NCBI GenBank assembly: GCA_963556195.1
Contig: OY744519.1
Coordinates: 105,986,500-106,050,499, forward strand
Length of the DNA: 64,000 bases
Origin: Sepiola atlantica
Taxonomy: Eukaryota; Mollusca; Cephalopoda; Sepiida; Sepiolidae
Reading direction: 5' to 3'
In this document: positions 10,630 through 22,029 of the stretch, one piece after another
Layout: every line of letters starts with the position of its first letter
Position numbering within the stretch: position 1 is the first letter of the stretch
The notes under the pieces: model-generated
Database searches by the model: none
Told to the model about the DNA's origin: nothing
What the model saw: only the letters and a program-made list of their open reading frames with translations
Program-made: the position numbers and the translations under genes

Positions 10630-10688
10630 TTGGTCTAATGATGTTGACTTTCTGGGAAAGTGCAACCGAAACATGTATGCATAACCAA
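10630..10688 (+). ncRNA. Hammerhead-like ribozyme relic
   Basis: Stem I is TTGGT (10630-10634) with ACCAA (10684-10688). The core is CTAATGA (10635-10641), one change from CTGATGA. Stem II is about 10 pairs with a single bulge (GTTGACTTTC with GAAAGTGCAAC, loop TGG). GAAA is at 10668-10671. The first position of stem II and stem III do not pair well. The three-way architecture is present, but the G-to-A core change should abolish cleavage. It lies beside a (TA)n tract. Confidence 0.45.
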
Positions 10689-10715
10689 TAATGTTTGTAT
10701 AAATACAAATTTATA

Positions 10716-10719
<4 letters not shown>

Positions 10720-10773
<54 letters not shown>

Positions 10774-10867
10774 GGATTCCCACTAGTGAAAGAAAAACTG
10801 ATTTCCAACTGACATCAATGTAATTAATTTTCCTCTTTCTGTCTGTTTGTCTGTCTGTCTCCCTCCC

Positions 10868-10946
<79 letters not shown>

Positions 10947-10950
10947 TATT
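10720..10950. repeat. (TA)n and (CT)n(TA)n microsatellites
   Basis: (TA)n 10720-10773; TCTG/CT/TA compound tract 10845-10950, ending at a LINE tail. Confidence 0.95.
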
Positions 10951-11068
10951 AACATAGTTCACCGCGCGCAAGACAAGTTGCCACTGTAGACGTAAAAGAC
11001 GACTGAGAATAAGGGTGGAAGTTAATGGGTTCATCCGAAATTAAAACCTATTCAGCGAGATGCTTCTT

Positions 11069-11070
<2 letters not shown>
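10951..11070 (-). repeat. CR1/Jockey-type LINE 3' tail fragment
   Basis: Matches the 3' end of the LINE fragment at 51590-51690: shared AACATAGTTCACC, GCCACT.TAGACG and CAGCGAGATG in the same order on the plus strand, so both elements are on the minus strand. Only the last part of ORF2 and the 3' UTR remain. The (TA)n tract abuts the 3' end, suggesting the element's tail was TA-rich. Confidence 0.7.
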
Positions 11071-11072
<2 letters not shown>

Positions 11073-11131
<59 letters not shown>

Positions 11132-11133
11132 AA

Positions 11134-11205
<72 letters not shown>
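11073..11205. repeat. (TA)n microsatellite
   Basis: Long TA tract with a few GTATAT and AAATAT interruptions. Confidence 0.95.
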
Positions 11206-11206
<1 letters not shown>

Positions 11207-11209
11207 TTT

Positions 11210-11328
11210 ATTGCATACCACGGAATGTTTTTGTATAATTAATTGTTATTTTATCTTCTCGATCTTTCGTATACTCCTTGATCGAGAAGATGAAAAACAA
11301 TGTATTCAACAACATATCGTGGTATACA
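11210..11328. repeat. Imperfect foldback hairpin
   Basis: TTGCATACCACGGAATG (11211) pairs with a right arm containing ATCGTGGTATACAAC, and TTATCTTCTCGATC pairs with GATCGAGAAGATGA across an 18-nt loop. Arms are about 50 bp with an indel. Flanked on both sides by (TA)n. Confidence 0.75.
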
Positions 11329-11368
11329 ACAACGTATCTCTAAGTGAAAACAGTCTGCCTAAATACAC

Positions 11369-11370
<2 letters not shown>

Positions 11371-11442
<72 letters not shown>

Positions 11443-11482
11443 ATAGGCTACAGATTATAACACAAAGAAAATTCTATATAAC

Positions 11483-11533
<51 letters not shown>
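11371..11533. repeat. (TA)n microsatellites
   Basis: Two TA tracts, 11371-11442 and 11489-11533, separated by a short unique segment. Confidence 0.95.
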
Positions 11534-11536
<3 letters not shown>

Positions 11537-11995
11537 ATCCACAGACAAGTGGTGTGTCGTCTCTGTGACTGATCTGTGTGAAACCGGAACACCAATTATA
11601 TACGTCCGGCGCCATAAACTACATTTTACGAGCGTTGCTTCTTTACAAAAAAGATGCATAACAAGGAATTTACTACTGCACATTGACCTTACATAAGTAT
11701 TATCAGAATAATACATGTGCTAGAAGTTTTCAAGGACATTTCTCAAAAAAATTCATGCGGAAAGTTGCGACTTGTCCTGAACAATTTTACATAAAACGTT
11801 TGTCAAATTCAATTTCAATTGATACATAGCACGGTCTTTTTTATAACTATTTTGCTATATGGAAATTTTGTATTCTACCATGTGTTATATAATTGAAGAT
11901 GTTTACTCACAAAAAGTCGATAATACTGAGAACCTATTGAGCTAAATCTGTGGTAACTTTTCGGTCTAAAAACTTGTTATAGTATAATAAACCGA

Positions 11996-11998
<3 letters not shown>
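11534..11998. other. Non-coding stretch, nothing recognised
   Basis: Unique AT-rich DNA. The minus-strand frame at 11474-11716 runs into the microsatellite and shows no domain. Confidence 0.5.
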
Positions 11999-12057
<59 letters not shown>

Positions 12058-12058
12058 A
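11999..12058. repeat. (TA)n microsatellite
   Basis: Pure TA run ending GTATATAAC. Confidence 0.95.
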
Positions 12059-12763
12059 CTCGAATAACACTATGGATCAGAAACCGCACAGTCATTTAAA
12101 ACAAAGTTTTTAACCGTATAAGAATATTCAATTACAAAAAACGCATGTTCAAAACATCACAAGTTAACCATTACTAGAATCTCAAAACAAGTAGACGATC
12201 GTCAATAATCAAATGAGAAATAATACGATCGGTCAGTACGTGGAAATGTTCAGACAACCCGTGTAGATTATATTTTAATGTGTAGATAGAAATATTTTTT
12301 TTAAGTTCCTTGAAATTTATTAATTGTAGAAGCGAAATAGCAATAACTGTAGACATAGAATAAACTTGACTTTAGTATAACTATGTATGCATTATTAAAA
12401 AGAAGATAAGCAAACTAAAGTAAATAAACATCTAAATTTGCTATAGAAAAGATAAATTATTTCAATCCGGCACGTGATAAAACAAGATCACCTATTTATT
12501 AAACACACTTAAACCCGTTGTGCGTCGAAACTATCATCCAAAACGAAAAGAAAAAGGGGTCATACGAAGGCTATCCACGCTTTTGTTTTACAATAGTTCC
12601 ACCATTAGCCAATGAAAACAGTAACGCGGGGGAGTAATAACAGCAAACCTGATTAGTTATCTAGACAAAACACTACGTATATATATATAAACAATCGCTA
12701 AGAAAATGTCCGTGCATATATATATATAATCATTTCCGGAAATAGATATATTTTCATACTACT

Positions 12764-12766
<3 letters not shown>
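12059..12766. other. AT-rich non-coding stretch
   Basis: No coding or RNA feature recognised; two short TATATATATA runs near 12680 and 12718. Confidence 0.5.

Positions 12767-12839
<73 letters not shown>
12767..12839. repeat. (TA)n microsatellite
   Basis: Pure TA run of about 73 bp. Confidence 0.95.
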
Positions 12840-12841
<2 letters not shown>

Positions 12842-13154
12842 AAGGAATAGGTAAAATAAATACCTTTTGAAGCATTAAGATGCGATATCAATTTTTTTTT
12901 ATAAAAAAGAAAAATAGTAAATCGAAACCGATTTTTTTTTCTTTTTTTTATTAAAACTAGCATTTTTTTTTGTTAGTTTAAAGTGATACAGATATTTCGC
13001 CAAAACCTGGCATCCTCGGTGTGTAATATATCCTGATGTCATCGAATTTGTATTTTTTATCTCTTTACCGGCTTGTTGTTATACAGCCGGGCCAAATGGG
13101 AAAGATGTTGTTTCCCATCATCAAATATGAAGAACGTGAATGCAGCACGTGATT

Positions 13155-13217
13155 TGTATAAGTGTTTAAGGTTCATATTTTTTTTTATAAAAAAAATATG
13201 AACCTTAAACACTTATT

Positions 13218-13222
<5 letters not shown>
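13155..13222. repeat. Short perfect palindrome
   Basis: AAGTGTTTAAGGTTCATATT (13161) is followed after a short A/T loop by its reverse complement ending AACCTTAAACACTT (13214). The 30-bp arms are essentially perfect. It abuts a (TA)n tract, as several other foldbacks in this window do. Confidence 0.85.
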
Positions 13223-13291
<69 letters not shown>

Positions 13292-13392
13292 CATTTTCTG
13301 TGGTACAAAATTTAATAACGGCGAGGAATGCAGACGTTTGGGATATTTATTTTTTGGCTAGAATGAAATTGGACAAGTATAAAAACGAGAGG

Positions 13393-13460
<68 letters not shown>
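13219..13460. repeat. Two (TA)n microsatellites
   Basis: TA runs at 13219-13287 and 13396-13460; 110 bp of unrecognised sequence lies between them. Confidence 0.95.
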
Positions 13461-13461
<1 letters not shown>

Positions 13462-14131
13462 TGGACAAATCCTAAAATATAAATGAAAAAAATCACATGA
13501 ATAACCATTCAGTAGACTGATATTTCGCTTCTTTCTTTGAACAGAAGCTCTGATGTTTTCTGCCGAAACCTCTGTTCAATAAATTAAGTAAAATATTTCT
13601 TTACGGCATGATTTTTAATGTAATTATTCTAATATTTAATAATTTGCAAAACAAGAAATCTATCGTATAATTCTGTTTTAGACACGTTAAAATAATCTAC
13701 AATAAAATTATCATATTTCAAAGTAATTATTATATGCAATTTTCCAATTCTTTCCATATAAGAAAAAACTTACATCGGACAGCTGTAATAAAATAACAAC
13801 GGCCACCCTTAAAATACTTTTTATCTTCTTTCATAAATCGTTGCGAAATTATAGGAAAGATCTTTATAATTGCTAGTTGGACGATACTATCAACTTTACA
13901 GCAGATAACTGTTGTTTGCAAAACAATACATCTTTTCCATTCTTCTCTCGCTTTTTTCTCTTCAGCATATTTTATATAAAAGTGCTTCTACTTCAAAAGT
14001 TATTTGCTTTCTTTTTCTCGTGTAGTTGTCATTTTTATCTCTCATCTCATATATTTCTAAAACTATGTACCTAATTTGGCGAAATCCCAACAAAAGAGAA
14101 CAAAAGTGTGAAATCTCGTGTCATTTTCCAA

Positions 14132-14137
<6 letters not shown>
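13461..14137. other. Non-coding stretch, nothing recognised
   Basis: No supported gene. Short open frames on both strands at 13730-14074 overlap each other and have no recognisable family. Confidence 0.5.
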
Positions 14138-14176
<39 letters not shown>

Positions 14177-14177
14177 G
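14138..14177. repeat. (ATCT)n microsatellite
   Basis: About ten tandem ATCT units followed by GACAAAG. Confidence 0.95.
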
Positions 14178-14295
14178 ACAAAGTGAGTTCATCTATCTAC
14201 ATATCTAAATCGTTATCGATTTTTTTACATTCGTCCAGTTCCTACAAAATAATTCATTATCTATTTTTATTGTCATATTATTTAATCTATATGCA

Positions 14296-14495
14296 CACTT
14301 TTTTGCCGTTATTCGGGCGCCGCTTTCTTCAAAAGCTTCTTTGCGATCTGGGTGTTTGTTCGGATATTCTTTATTTCCTCAAAATTAATATGCAAGAGTT
14401 GGACGGTAATATGAAGCGCGGTAAACATCGGATTCACTCTAACTTTTTTAATAACTCGTTGTTTACCGGCGGGGACTTCATGTATGGTCGATGAG
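14296..14495 (+). repeat. Dispersed repeat, copy 2 of 2
   Basis: Homologous to 9715-9905 and slightly longer, with CGCCGCTTTCTTCAAAAG at its start. The frame reading here (NMKRG.HRIHS..NNSLF) parallels that of the other copy. Function unknown. Confidence 0.55.
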
Positions 14496-14727
14496 AATAC
14501 GAGTAAAACAATTAAAACTCACCGCCTGGGAAAGATGGAACTGCAAAGAAGCCGAATAATACAAAAAAAGGTGTTTGTAAAAAAAAAAAGAAAAAAGTTT
14601 TTGTTTACCATCATTTTAAATGAATAAAAAGCGCTAAGTAAAATACATATAGTCAAAATATCATTTGATTCGACGATATAATATTTGAGACCTGCATCGA
14701 CTAATTACTTCCAATACATATCTGACA

Positions 14728-14847
<120 letters not shown>

Positions 14848-15429
14848 TAGCTAGAAAAATGTTACCAGTTGTGTCACCCACTAACCACAGATTTGATTGT
14901 ATGAGTAACGCAAAACTAAGTTTGCAAACCCCTTACATATAAGAAATAAAACGACAAATCCAAAATTAATCTATTTCTGATCGCTATACCAACCGTCTGT
15001 TTTTCTTTTTCTCTGTAGAAACGAGTTAAATAGGAGTTCTACCTCCGGTGATATTAGCTTTTGTTAATAATAAACCATTTAAATGTATTTATTATTTCTT
15101 TTGTTTATTAGTTTCTACTGTTTTTAAAGAGATGATTAGAGAGCGTGATGAAACAAGTGTGGTAAATCCACTATACAATGACATCAGGAGAGGTCAAACA
15201 ACATACAGTTACACAGGGTAAGAGTTATAGATACACTGTTGGTATAAGATGGGGCACTTCGTCAATGAATTGCAAATTGCAGCTTATTAGGACAAGTAAA
15301 ACAGAAGTTTTTCAAACATCTCAATCCCAAAGCTGAGGCATATTTTAGCATGTATTTTATGTGATTTAAATATATACGGCAAAAGCCCTAGGGAGACAAG
15401 CATGGATCAACTCAGTATAATAATAGTCG

Positions 15430-15430
<1 letters not shown>
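14848..15430. other. Non-coding stretch, nothing recognised
   Basis: Unique-looking DNA with no gene or structured element that I could support. Confidence 0.5.

Positions 15431-15474
<44 letters not shown>
15431..15474. repeat. (TA)n microsatellite
   Basis: Pure TA run. Confidence 0.95.
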
Positions 15475-15475
<1 letters not shown>

Positions 15476-15645
15476 TACCAAAAATTACCCGCCATCCGGG
15501 CGGCAATTACTAAGGTTGTCGTCTTCTTTACAGAAACCAAAGAAATACTTTTCATTTGACATTTTGGTGATTTAGAAAAAAAAAAAATTTTTTTTTGTAA
15601 TTTAGAAAGATTACAGAAGGTGTTTTTTCTATGACAATTTTTAAG

Positions 15646-15692
<47 letters not shown>
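15646..15692. repeat. (ATC)n trinucleotide microsatellite
   Basis: About 15 uninterrupted CAT units. Confidence 0.98.
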
Positions 15693-15734
15693 TCTACAAA
15701 CATGTTAACTCTTTGTTTCATAGCTAGGAGCAAA

Positions 15735-15925
15735 ATGTAGTATTTGTATTGAATCTGCACTTAGTTTTTGTGTTCTCTGTTAGTGAAAGAGAACCTGTTC
15801 TAGACCGAGGCAATTGACATTTTTGTTCTAATTCAGAGTGCCCATTTTGGGGGAGCTGGATTCTCCCCACGTTAAATATTGGCATTGTGCCTAACTCTGC
15901 TTTTGTGAGAGGAAGTAAATAAGAA
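15735..15925 (+). repeat. U2-tagged SINE-like repeat, copy A
   Basis: Starts with AAATGTAGTATTTG, a variant of the U2 snRNA segment AAGTGTAGTATCTG, and ends with GGCATTGTGCCTAACTCTGC. A central GGGGGAGCTGGATTCTCCCC can form a small hairpin. Copy B at 40715-40925 has the same head, hairpin region and tail; 58065-58260 is a third relative. The U2 origin of the head is inferred from this and the longer match at 16899-16945. Confidence 0.65.
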
Positions 15926-16059
15926 CAACGACATCATCAACATCAACAACACCAACAGCAACAGGTAAAAAAATAATAAACTCATGTATTTAATTACTAA
16001 CAGATTAGAAAATATTAATTCATTAGAAACTTAAAAATAAATAAATATGCAAATGAGAG

Positions 16060-16285
16060 GCTGAGAGGATGATATCATGATGAAAGAATTACATACACTT
16101 ACCTCTATTAAGGAGGAGTTAATGCCTGGGAGGATGATATCATGACAACAGAATAGATAGTACACAACCCCACACACAGGAAATGGTATCGTGAGGAACT
16201 AATGTATACTGTACGGCCTTTCCCTGAAGAGGAGGTAATTGCTGGGAGGAATGTATCATGATGAATAAAAATATACTACAGAGAA
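16060..16285 (-). repeat. U2-tagged minisatellite, array 1
   Basis: About three units of 65-75 bp built from GAGGAGTTAATGCCTGGGAGG, a segment reading GATGATATCATGACAACAGA and an ATAGTACAC/ATACTACAG box. The last box is the reverse complement of the U2 snRNA segment GTGTAGTATCT, so on the minus strand each unit starts with a piece of U2. Units are diverged. The same unit occurs in the arrays at 16557-16860, 29600-29885 and (opposite strand) 45115-45345. Confidence 0.7.
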
Positions 16286-16556
16286 TTAAATAAGCATAAA
16301 CGGTTTCAATGTCAAAATAGTTAGAATAGGTGGAAAAAAAATATTTGTATTTATTTATTTAGATAACATCATAAACCATGGCAAGTTTGATTGCCCACGT
16401 GAAAGTCCTAAATTAAAATTGACTGGAAAAATATATTCGCCATCTTTATAAACAAAGATGAATCTGCTGGCTAAGGAAGAACAATAACTTCAATAATTTT
16501 CTAGTTAAAAAATACACGTTTATTATGAACTTCAGTCATCGTTCTTCCTATGCTAG

Positions 16557-16860
16557 TATTGTGGTGAACAAACATATACTACACTGACCCCCTTGGACAG
16601 ATGATAATATCATGATGAACGAACATTACTTCCCTCCACTCAAAAAAGGAGGAAGTCATTCTGTCGTGGACGGTCTAATAAAAACAGAACCGATACTACA
16701 TTACCCCCTTTAAAATATATTCTGACTAAATCGAGTCTTGTTTTTTTTTTAATTCTGGGAGAATACCCCCCCCCCCCTTACACACACACTTAAAAACGGA
16801 TGAGGGAATTCCTAGGAAGACAGTCTTATGACAATATAATCGATACTACACTACACAGCC
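16557..16860 (-). repeat. U2-tagged minisatellite, array 2
   Basis: Diverged units of the same family as the preceding array, separated from it by a 270-bp spacer. CATACTACACTGACCCCC, AACCGATACTACATTACCCC and ATCGATACTACACTAC boxes alternate with ATATCATGATGAACGAAC segments. A poly-C run lies near 16768. Confidence 0.65.
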
Positions 16861-16898
16861 CATTAAGAAATATTCCTATCAATTATGTTTTGTGTAAT

Positions 16899-16945
16899 GA
16901 TTCCGTGGCCTTTTGGCTAAGATGAAAGTGTAGTATCTGTTCTCA
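16899..16945 (+). pseudogene. U2 snRNA 5'-end fragment
   Basis: GGCCTTTTGGCTAAGAT at 16908-16924 followed by AAGTGTAGTATCTGTTCT to 16942 reproduces the highly conserved 5' region of U2 snRNA, including the branch-point recognition sequence GTAGTA. A 2-3 base discrepancy separates the two blocks (TGA in place of C). Similarity fades after 16945, so it is a truncated copy and not a functional U2 gene. It sits on the opposite strand to the adjacent minisatellite arrays. Confidence 0.85.
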
Positions 16946-17280
16946 AACATCTCAGCGATATTTGACACTTAACTAAAGCTTGAAGTAAAGTATCTCCCTT
17001 GAATATAAAATTCGAAATAAGTTTTTAAACGCTAACATTTTTTTAAATAAAATCTCTTTATTTTATTTTATTGATAATTATAATAATAGTACTATCGATA
17101 AAACGATTGCATATGTAGAAGAAAATTTGACAATACAAAGTAGAAAGGTATATTAGAGAATATTAATTTATTAAAAACTTTAAAATAAATAAATATGTAC
17201 ATGAGAAAAATCGAGATTAATTTGAGTGATGTAAAGATGCCTATATGTAGGACATTTCAATCTATTTTAATATCATTACA

Positions 17281-17444
17281 ATTAAATAATCCTTACGTGT
17301 TTTGATGTTAATATAGTTAGGATGGATCGAAAAAGCTTTCGCATTATTCATTTATATATATATACATATGTGAATAAATGCGAAAGTTTTTTCGATCTAT
17401 CCTAACTATATTAACATCAAAACACGTTAAGATTATTTAATTTA
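17281..17444. repeat. Foldback hairpin with ~72-bp arms
   Basis: GTGTTTTGATGTTAATATAG (17297) and its reverse complement CTATATTAACATCAAAACAC (17406) lie in arms 17281-17352 and 17370-17444. The short AT loop reads TTATATATATATACATATG. Arms match at nearly every base. The arm sequence is related to 16290-16340 (GTTTCAATGTCAAAATAGTTAG), so it is a dispersed repeat that has become palindromic. Confidence 0.85.
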
Positions 17445-17450
17445 GAAAAA

Positions 17451-17525
17451 TAAATAGATAGATAGATATGTCGATAGATAGATAGACAGATAGACACACA
17501 CATGCGCACCCACATCTATTTTTAT

Positions 17526-17578
<53 letters not shown>
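17451..17578. repeat. (GATA)n and (TA)n microsatellites
   Basis: GATA/GACA tetranucleotides at 17451-17500, (TA)n at 17530-17578. Confidence 0.9.
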
Positions 17579-17580
<2 letters not shown>

Positions 17581-17639
17581 GAAAAGATACAATAAATATA
17601 TGCACAAAAAAACAAAACTCTTTTCATAAAACTTAGAAC

Positions 17640-18620
17640 AGATACCTAAAAGATTGTTTTATTCTTTGGGTACCTAGATGGGGTACATCTATGAATTACG
17701 CAATATACTACAAAACCTATACCCCAAAATAAATTCACTCGAGAACTTACTCACGTAGAACTATCCTTCCTTGATATTCTAGTTTAAATTTAAAACAATC
17801 ATATTATCACAGACATCTATCACAAACCCACGAACACACAATAATATCTGCATTTTAAAAGCCATCACCCCAACAGCTGCCTAAAATCGATACCCTATTC
17901 CCTGCCACGCAGAATATGCACTATGGTCAGTGACATACACTTTCAGATTGTGAGACAGGAGGAATTATGATAAACCTTAACAAGACGAGGGTATCTCTCG
18001 CAACTAACATACAAATGTATAGAACTAGCAGAAAAATACCATTAGAACAGCAACGAACCCCCTTAAATACAAAACAAAGTACAAATATTAGCATACGTCT
18101 CTACGCACAACAAATGCAATCTATAAATATTCACAGCGATAACAAGAAACCTAACCCTACTCAAACAAAACAATAAACTAAGCAACATACTAAAAGCAAT
18201 TAAAATTATGAAAAGCAAACGCCAAATAAAAAACCTTAAGCACATTTTCACCTCATCCAAACTAAACTAATACATAATAATAGGGGTAACAAAATGCAGC
18301 AAAGAAATATGTAGAGTTGGTTATATAATAATAAAATGGAACGCAAATATTCAAAACGCAAATATTAAAAATAAAAAATACTTAAACTACACCTCCAAAA
18401 ATCGTATCTATATGGTAGAATACATAAGATGCAACGAATCCTATATAGGCGACACAAACACACAGAAAGGTATGTGTTTCACAACATATACACTCATGCA
18501 ACAGAAGTAAATTCAAGGTTATACCTATCTTTCAAACTCAAGATTATTCATATCTCCTCACACCAGAAAAACTTATATATCTAAATTTCACTCAGCATTT
18601 AACAGATCATAACTTAATAA
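17640..18620 (+). pseudogene. Penelope-like element, RT C-terminus plus GIY-YIG relic
   Basis: Broken frames read, in order: ELSFLDILV (17750), NHIITDIYHKPTNTHNN (17795-17840), AITPTA with IPYSLPRRICT-type sequence around 17865-17910, and IYMVEYIRC..SYIGDTNTQ (18405-18468). This is the order in Penelope-like elements: the 'FLD' block, the 'T..Y.KPT' block and 'R.C', then the zinc-linker and GIY-YIG endonuclease, whose signature appears as the 'VIYL..C..C...YIGET' pattern. Many stops and frameshifts; the catalytic RT core is missing upstream. Inactive. It is a different subfamily from the PLE at 31-35 kb, judged from the residues. Confidence 0.8.
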
Positions 18621-18825
18621 ACACAACATACAGATCAAACGTCTGCATGCATACAAACACAAATGTGGGTACGTTTATATACAGGAACCCATATGAACAT
18701 GCACACATCTGCATGTACGCGTCTACATACATAGAACAGGTGCATGGGGCGTACGCGCGCGTGGGTGTGTATATATATATGTGTACATACATGTATATAA
18801 AAATCGATGTGGGTGCGCGTGTGTC

Positions 18826-18975
18826 TTTCTATCTATCTATGTATCTATCGATCCATACATCTTCATATGTATTTCTATATTCATCTATCAATCCATCCAT
18901 CCATCTATCTATATATATATATACATATATCTATAAATCCATCTATCTATTATATTATATCTATTTATCTATCTA
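18826..18975. repeat. (ATCT/CATC)n tetranucleotide tract
   Basis: ATCT, ATCC and TA repeats with interruptions; open frames across it are simple-sequence translations. Confidence 0.9.
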
Positions 18976-19107
18976 TCTTCATCAAAAATGCTGACGGTAG
19001 CCGTCAACCAATCGTTTCCATAAAGAACTACTAAAAGCTAATTAAATTATGTATAATTACATGATTATTGTTTCCTTGCCTTTATTTCTCAACCTCACTC
19101 TCTCTAT

Positions 19108-19110
<3 letters not shown>

Positions 19111-19185
<75 letters not shown>

Positions 19186-19230
19186 ATGGGTGTATGTATA
19201 TATATGTATGTACGTATGTATGTATAAATA
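19111..19230. repeat. (TA)n / (TGTA)n microsatellite
   Basis: TA run to 19178, then GTGTGTATGG and GTATG repeats. Confidence 0.95.
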
Positions 19231-19379
19231 AAAACACATGTATATGCGCGTACACACGCACGCACCTGCGTACACAAACCAAAACTAACGCATTACCAAA
19301 ATGTACATGCATTCCACACACACAAATACAAACACGCGCAGACACAAAGACAACGAAGTTCTAATCAAATATCAAGGGC

Positions 19380-19640
19380 ACTCTGTTTTTGACCGGTAAA
19401 ATGTACTTAATCGCCTAATACGAGAATGACCGCAGAGATAAAAGTAAGAAATATGATTAATAACATATAGCTTTGACCTAAAGAAGTAAAAGATACGAAA
19501 ATACATACACACACGCATGCGCAGAAACACCAAACTGTTAAAAGTCGAACCTATTTAGTCAAATGGGAAAACTATCTGAAGATAGCCAAGATTCTCGAAA
19601 CGCGTTATAAAATTATGAAATAATAAAATAATTAAATAAT
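19380..19640. other. Non-coding, PLE-tail-like motif
   Basis: No gene. CTATCTGAAGATAGCCAAG followed by TCTCGAAACGCG near 19575-19605 resembles the CTGANGA...CGAAAC signature seen at other repeat tails in this window, but without a convincing stem II. Confidence 0.4.
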
Positions 19641-19694
19641 GCACAGTTTTTGAAAAAAAACATTTTTTTCAAATTTACAAATGTTAATAGCTTC

Positions 19695-19697
<3 letters not shown>

Positions 19698-19763
<66 letters not shown>

Positions 19764-19909
19764 AGCAATGAAAATATATATGGCAATCAAGCTTTCATTG
19801 CTTACTACCTAGCTCTACTTACGTATCGAGCACTGTTGAAGTAAATACTGAAAACTAATACATAAAAAATTATATCTCCTTATAATATTTTATGTGGATA
19901 CATGAAGTA

Positions 19910-19910
<1 letters not shown>
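19698..19910 (+). repeat. (TA)n followed by dispersed ~150-bp repeat, copy 1
   Basis: (TA)n 19698-19760, then a small hairpin (GTAAGCAATGAAA with TTTCATTGCTTAC), then TCGAGCACTGTTGAAGTAAA and a block ending GTGGATACATGAAGTA. The same blocks occur in reverse orientation at 22988-23106 and partly at 61010-61100. All three copies are bounded by TA tracts. Confidence 0.75.
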
Positions 19911-19913
<3 letters not shown>

Positions 19914-19968
<55 letters not shown>

Positions 19969-20091
19969 GTACATATATGTATATATATATATATTTGTAC
20001 ATATATATGTACATATATGTATATATATATATTTGTACATATATGTATATATATATATATATTTGTACATATATGTATATATATATATATT

Positions 20092-20147
<56 letters not shown>
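19914..20147. repeat. Complex (TA)n/(TGTACATA)n tract
   Basis: TA runs alternate with TTTGTACATATATGTATA units in a higher-order tandem. The open frames on both strands here are simple-sequence translations. Confidence 0.95.
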
Positions 20148-20149
<2 letters not shown>

Positions 20150-20152
<3 letters not shown>

Positions 20153-21990
20153 GGTAATTTTTTTGTTCATAGAAATGAAACCTTATTGAAATATAATAGG
20201 ATCAATAACATGTAGAGATATATCTTACAAAGTGTTTAAAGTAAATAAAAAATTTATTTTAAAAAACAAATAAATTGCGTTGTCCAGTTTTTCAAAATAT
20301 TTTTAAAAATATTCTCCTTATTATTGCCATTTCACCAACGCTTCAATGTATGGCTTTTCAAACTAATATTCTTTTTATTTGTACAAAGATGTTTGGTACA
20401 TATGTACGAATATATTTCAGATAGTTGATCATCACCACTGGTGATCTGGCCTGAGAAGATCTGGCTATTATAATAATGACGGTGCTATCTGGTGATTGAG
20501 ATTCATGTTGTGCTATGTTGGTGTACATCTGTGTGTGTCTATTTAGTTTTTAAACAAAAACTTTTCAGAGAGTGTATTTGTAACGCGGTGTCGCTTATTA
20601 TTTTTTTTATTAATAGTGGCACGTATAATTGTCGGATTAACAGTGTGTGCGCATCTGTAAGCCTCCACTTCTACCACAGTTTCCTCACGAATTTTAAAAT
20701 CTTTTTTCTGGAATGAAGCTGGTAATCTTTAAATAACAATTTTGGTATTTATATCTTGTGTTATGCTATGAATGTGTGATTATAGATGTGTTTTTAGTTA
20801 GATATGACATGTTGCTATGTGTTTTTAAATTCCTATTTTTGTTACGTTCATTATTTAGAGTTAAATTCGAATCTACTCTGTAAAGTAATTACATAAATAT
20901 TGTCAATGAATAAAATTGATAAACGTAACAAGAATCATTCTGATGAAGATTTTTCTCGTCAATTTTGTTCGTTGATTATTCATTAAATTTAAATAAAATT
21001 AATCTACATGAAGTTTAATTTTTTTAAAATGCAGCAATTGATCAAATCTATTACGTATGATGTGGATTGGCTAATCGAAACGCATCCCACACAAAAACGT
21101 CTAGAGAGCGCATCGTATAATATATAAAGAGTTTAACTAATAATTAGTATTTCAAGCAATATCAATTAATAACGGCGCTATAAAAATACGTATCTTTCTA
21201 AATTTGTTCGCAGTTCTCCATGAGTACTTGGTAAAGTAAGTAATTATTTGAAGGAGAAAACTGCTACGACTTTCTGTGAATTCCACTAAGCAAAATTTAA
21301 ATAGCGAACCCGATAAAATATGTAATTAATACAATCGATTTGAAATGCAATTTCTTTTTAAAACATTCCTTGGTTTAACACATATGCTTATATTGAACGC
21401 GAATTAGATCCTTAGCGACAGGCTATAGTATACAACAAACACAGAGGGTAACTAATTTTAAACAAATTTAATCCCATGTATACGTTATTTGTTTAATGAA
21501 TAATGTCGTGATCTATGTGAACAGCTAGGTCATGTATGTACTAATATTAGTGGGAATGTGTGATCTTGTGATTCTTGAACTGTATAATAGCTAAAGCTGT
21601 GCTCTATTAAACGTATACAATGAATTACAGTTGATATTATGCTTCGGTATGAAGTAACTGTTTGGTAAAGTAACACAAAGAAGAATAGACTTAAGGCAAA
21701 CTACCTATTGACTCGCGTGTTTCAATGTAGAAATATAATGATCTGCTGTGTTTAACTAGAATAAGCAAGCGTTACATTTGATTAGAGTGGAAAAACATAA
21801 ATTTATCTGACGGAAACAATAAAAGTGCAACAATAACATATACTGTAGAAGCTGCAGACACAGCAAATACACTTACTTCAAATAATGCTTCATGAAATTT
21901 ATTCGTTAACAACAAACTAATCGTTAACACTAGATACGGTGGCAAATTCAATCGGGTAATTTAATCATGACTCAGAAAACGGAATATTTT
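20150..21990. other. 1.8 kb non-coding stretch
   Basis: AT-rich unique DNA. A 74-aa frame at 20492-20716 has no recognised motif. No RNA gene, transposon end or repeat was matched. Confidence 0.5.
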
Positions 21991-22029
21991 CAAAAGTAAT
22001 GCAGTGATTGGCTAGACGACAGAAAACGC

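Noticed and set aside
14138..14177. CRISPR-like array
   Set aside because: Pure tetranucleotide microsatellite without spacers; the window is eukaryotic.
19575..19605. CTGAAGA ... CGAAACG as another hammerhead
   Set aside because: No pairing stem II between the two core blocks and no stem I, so only a possible repeat tail.
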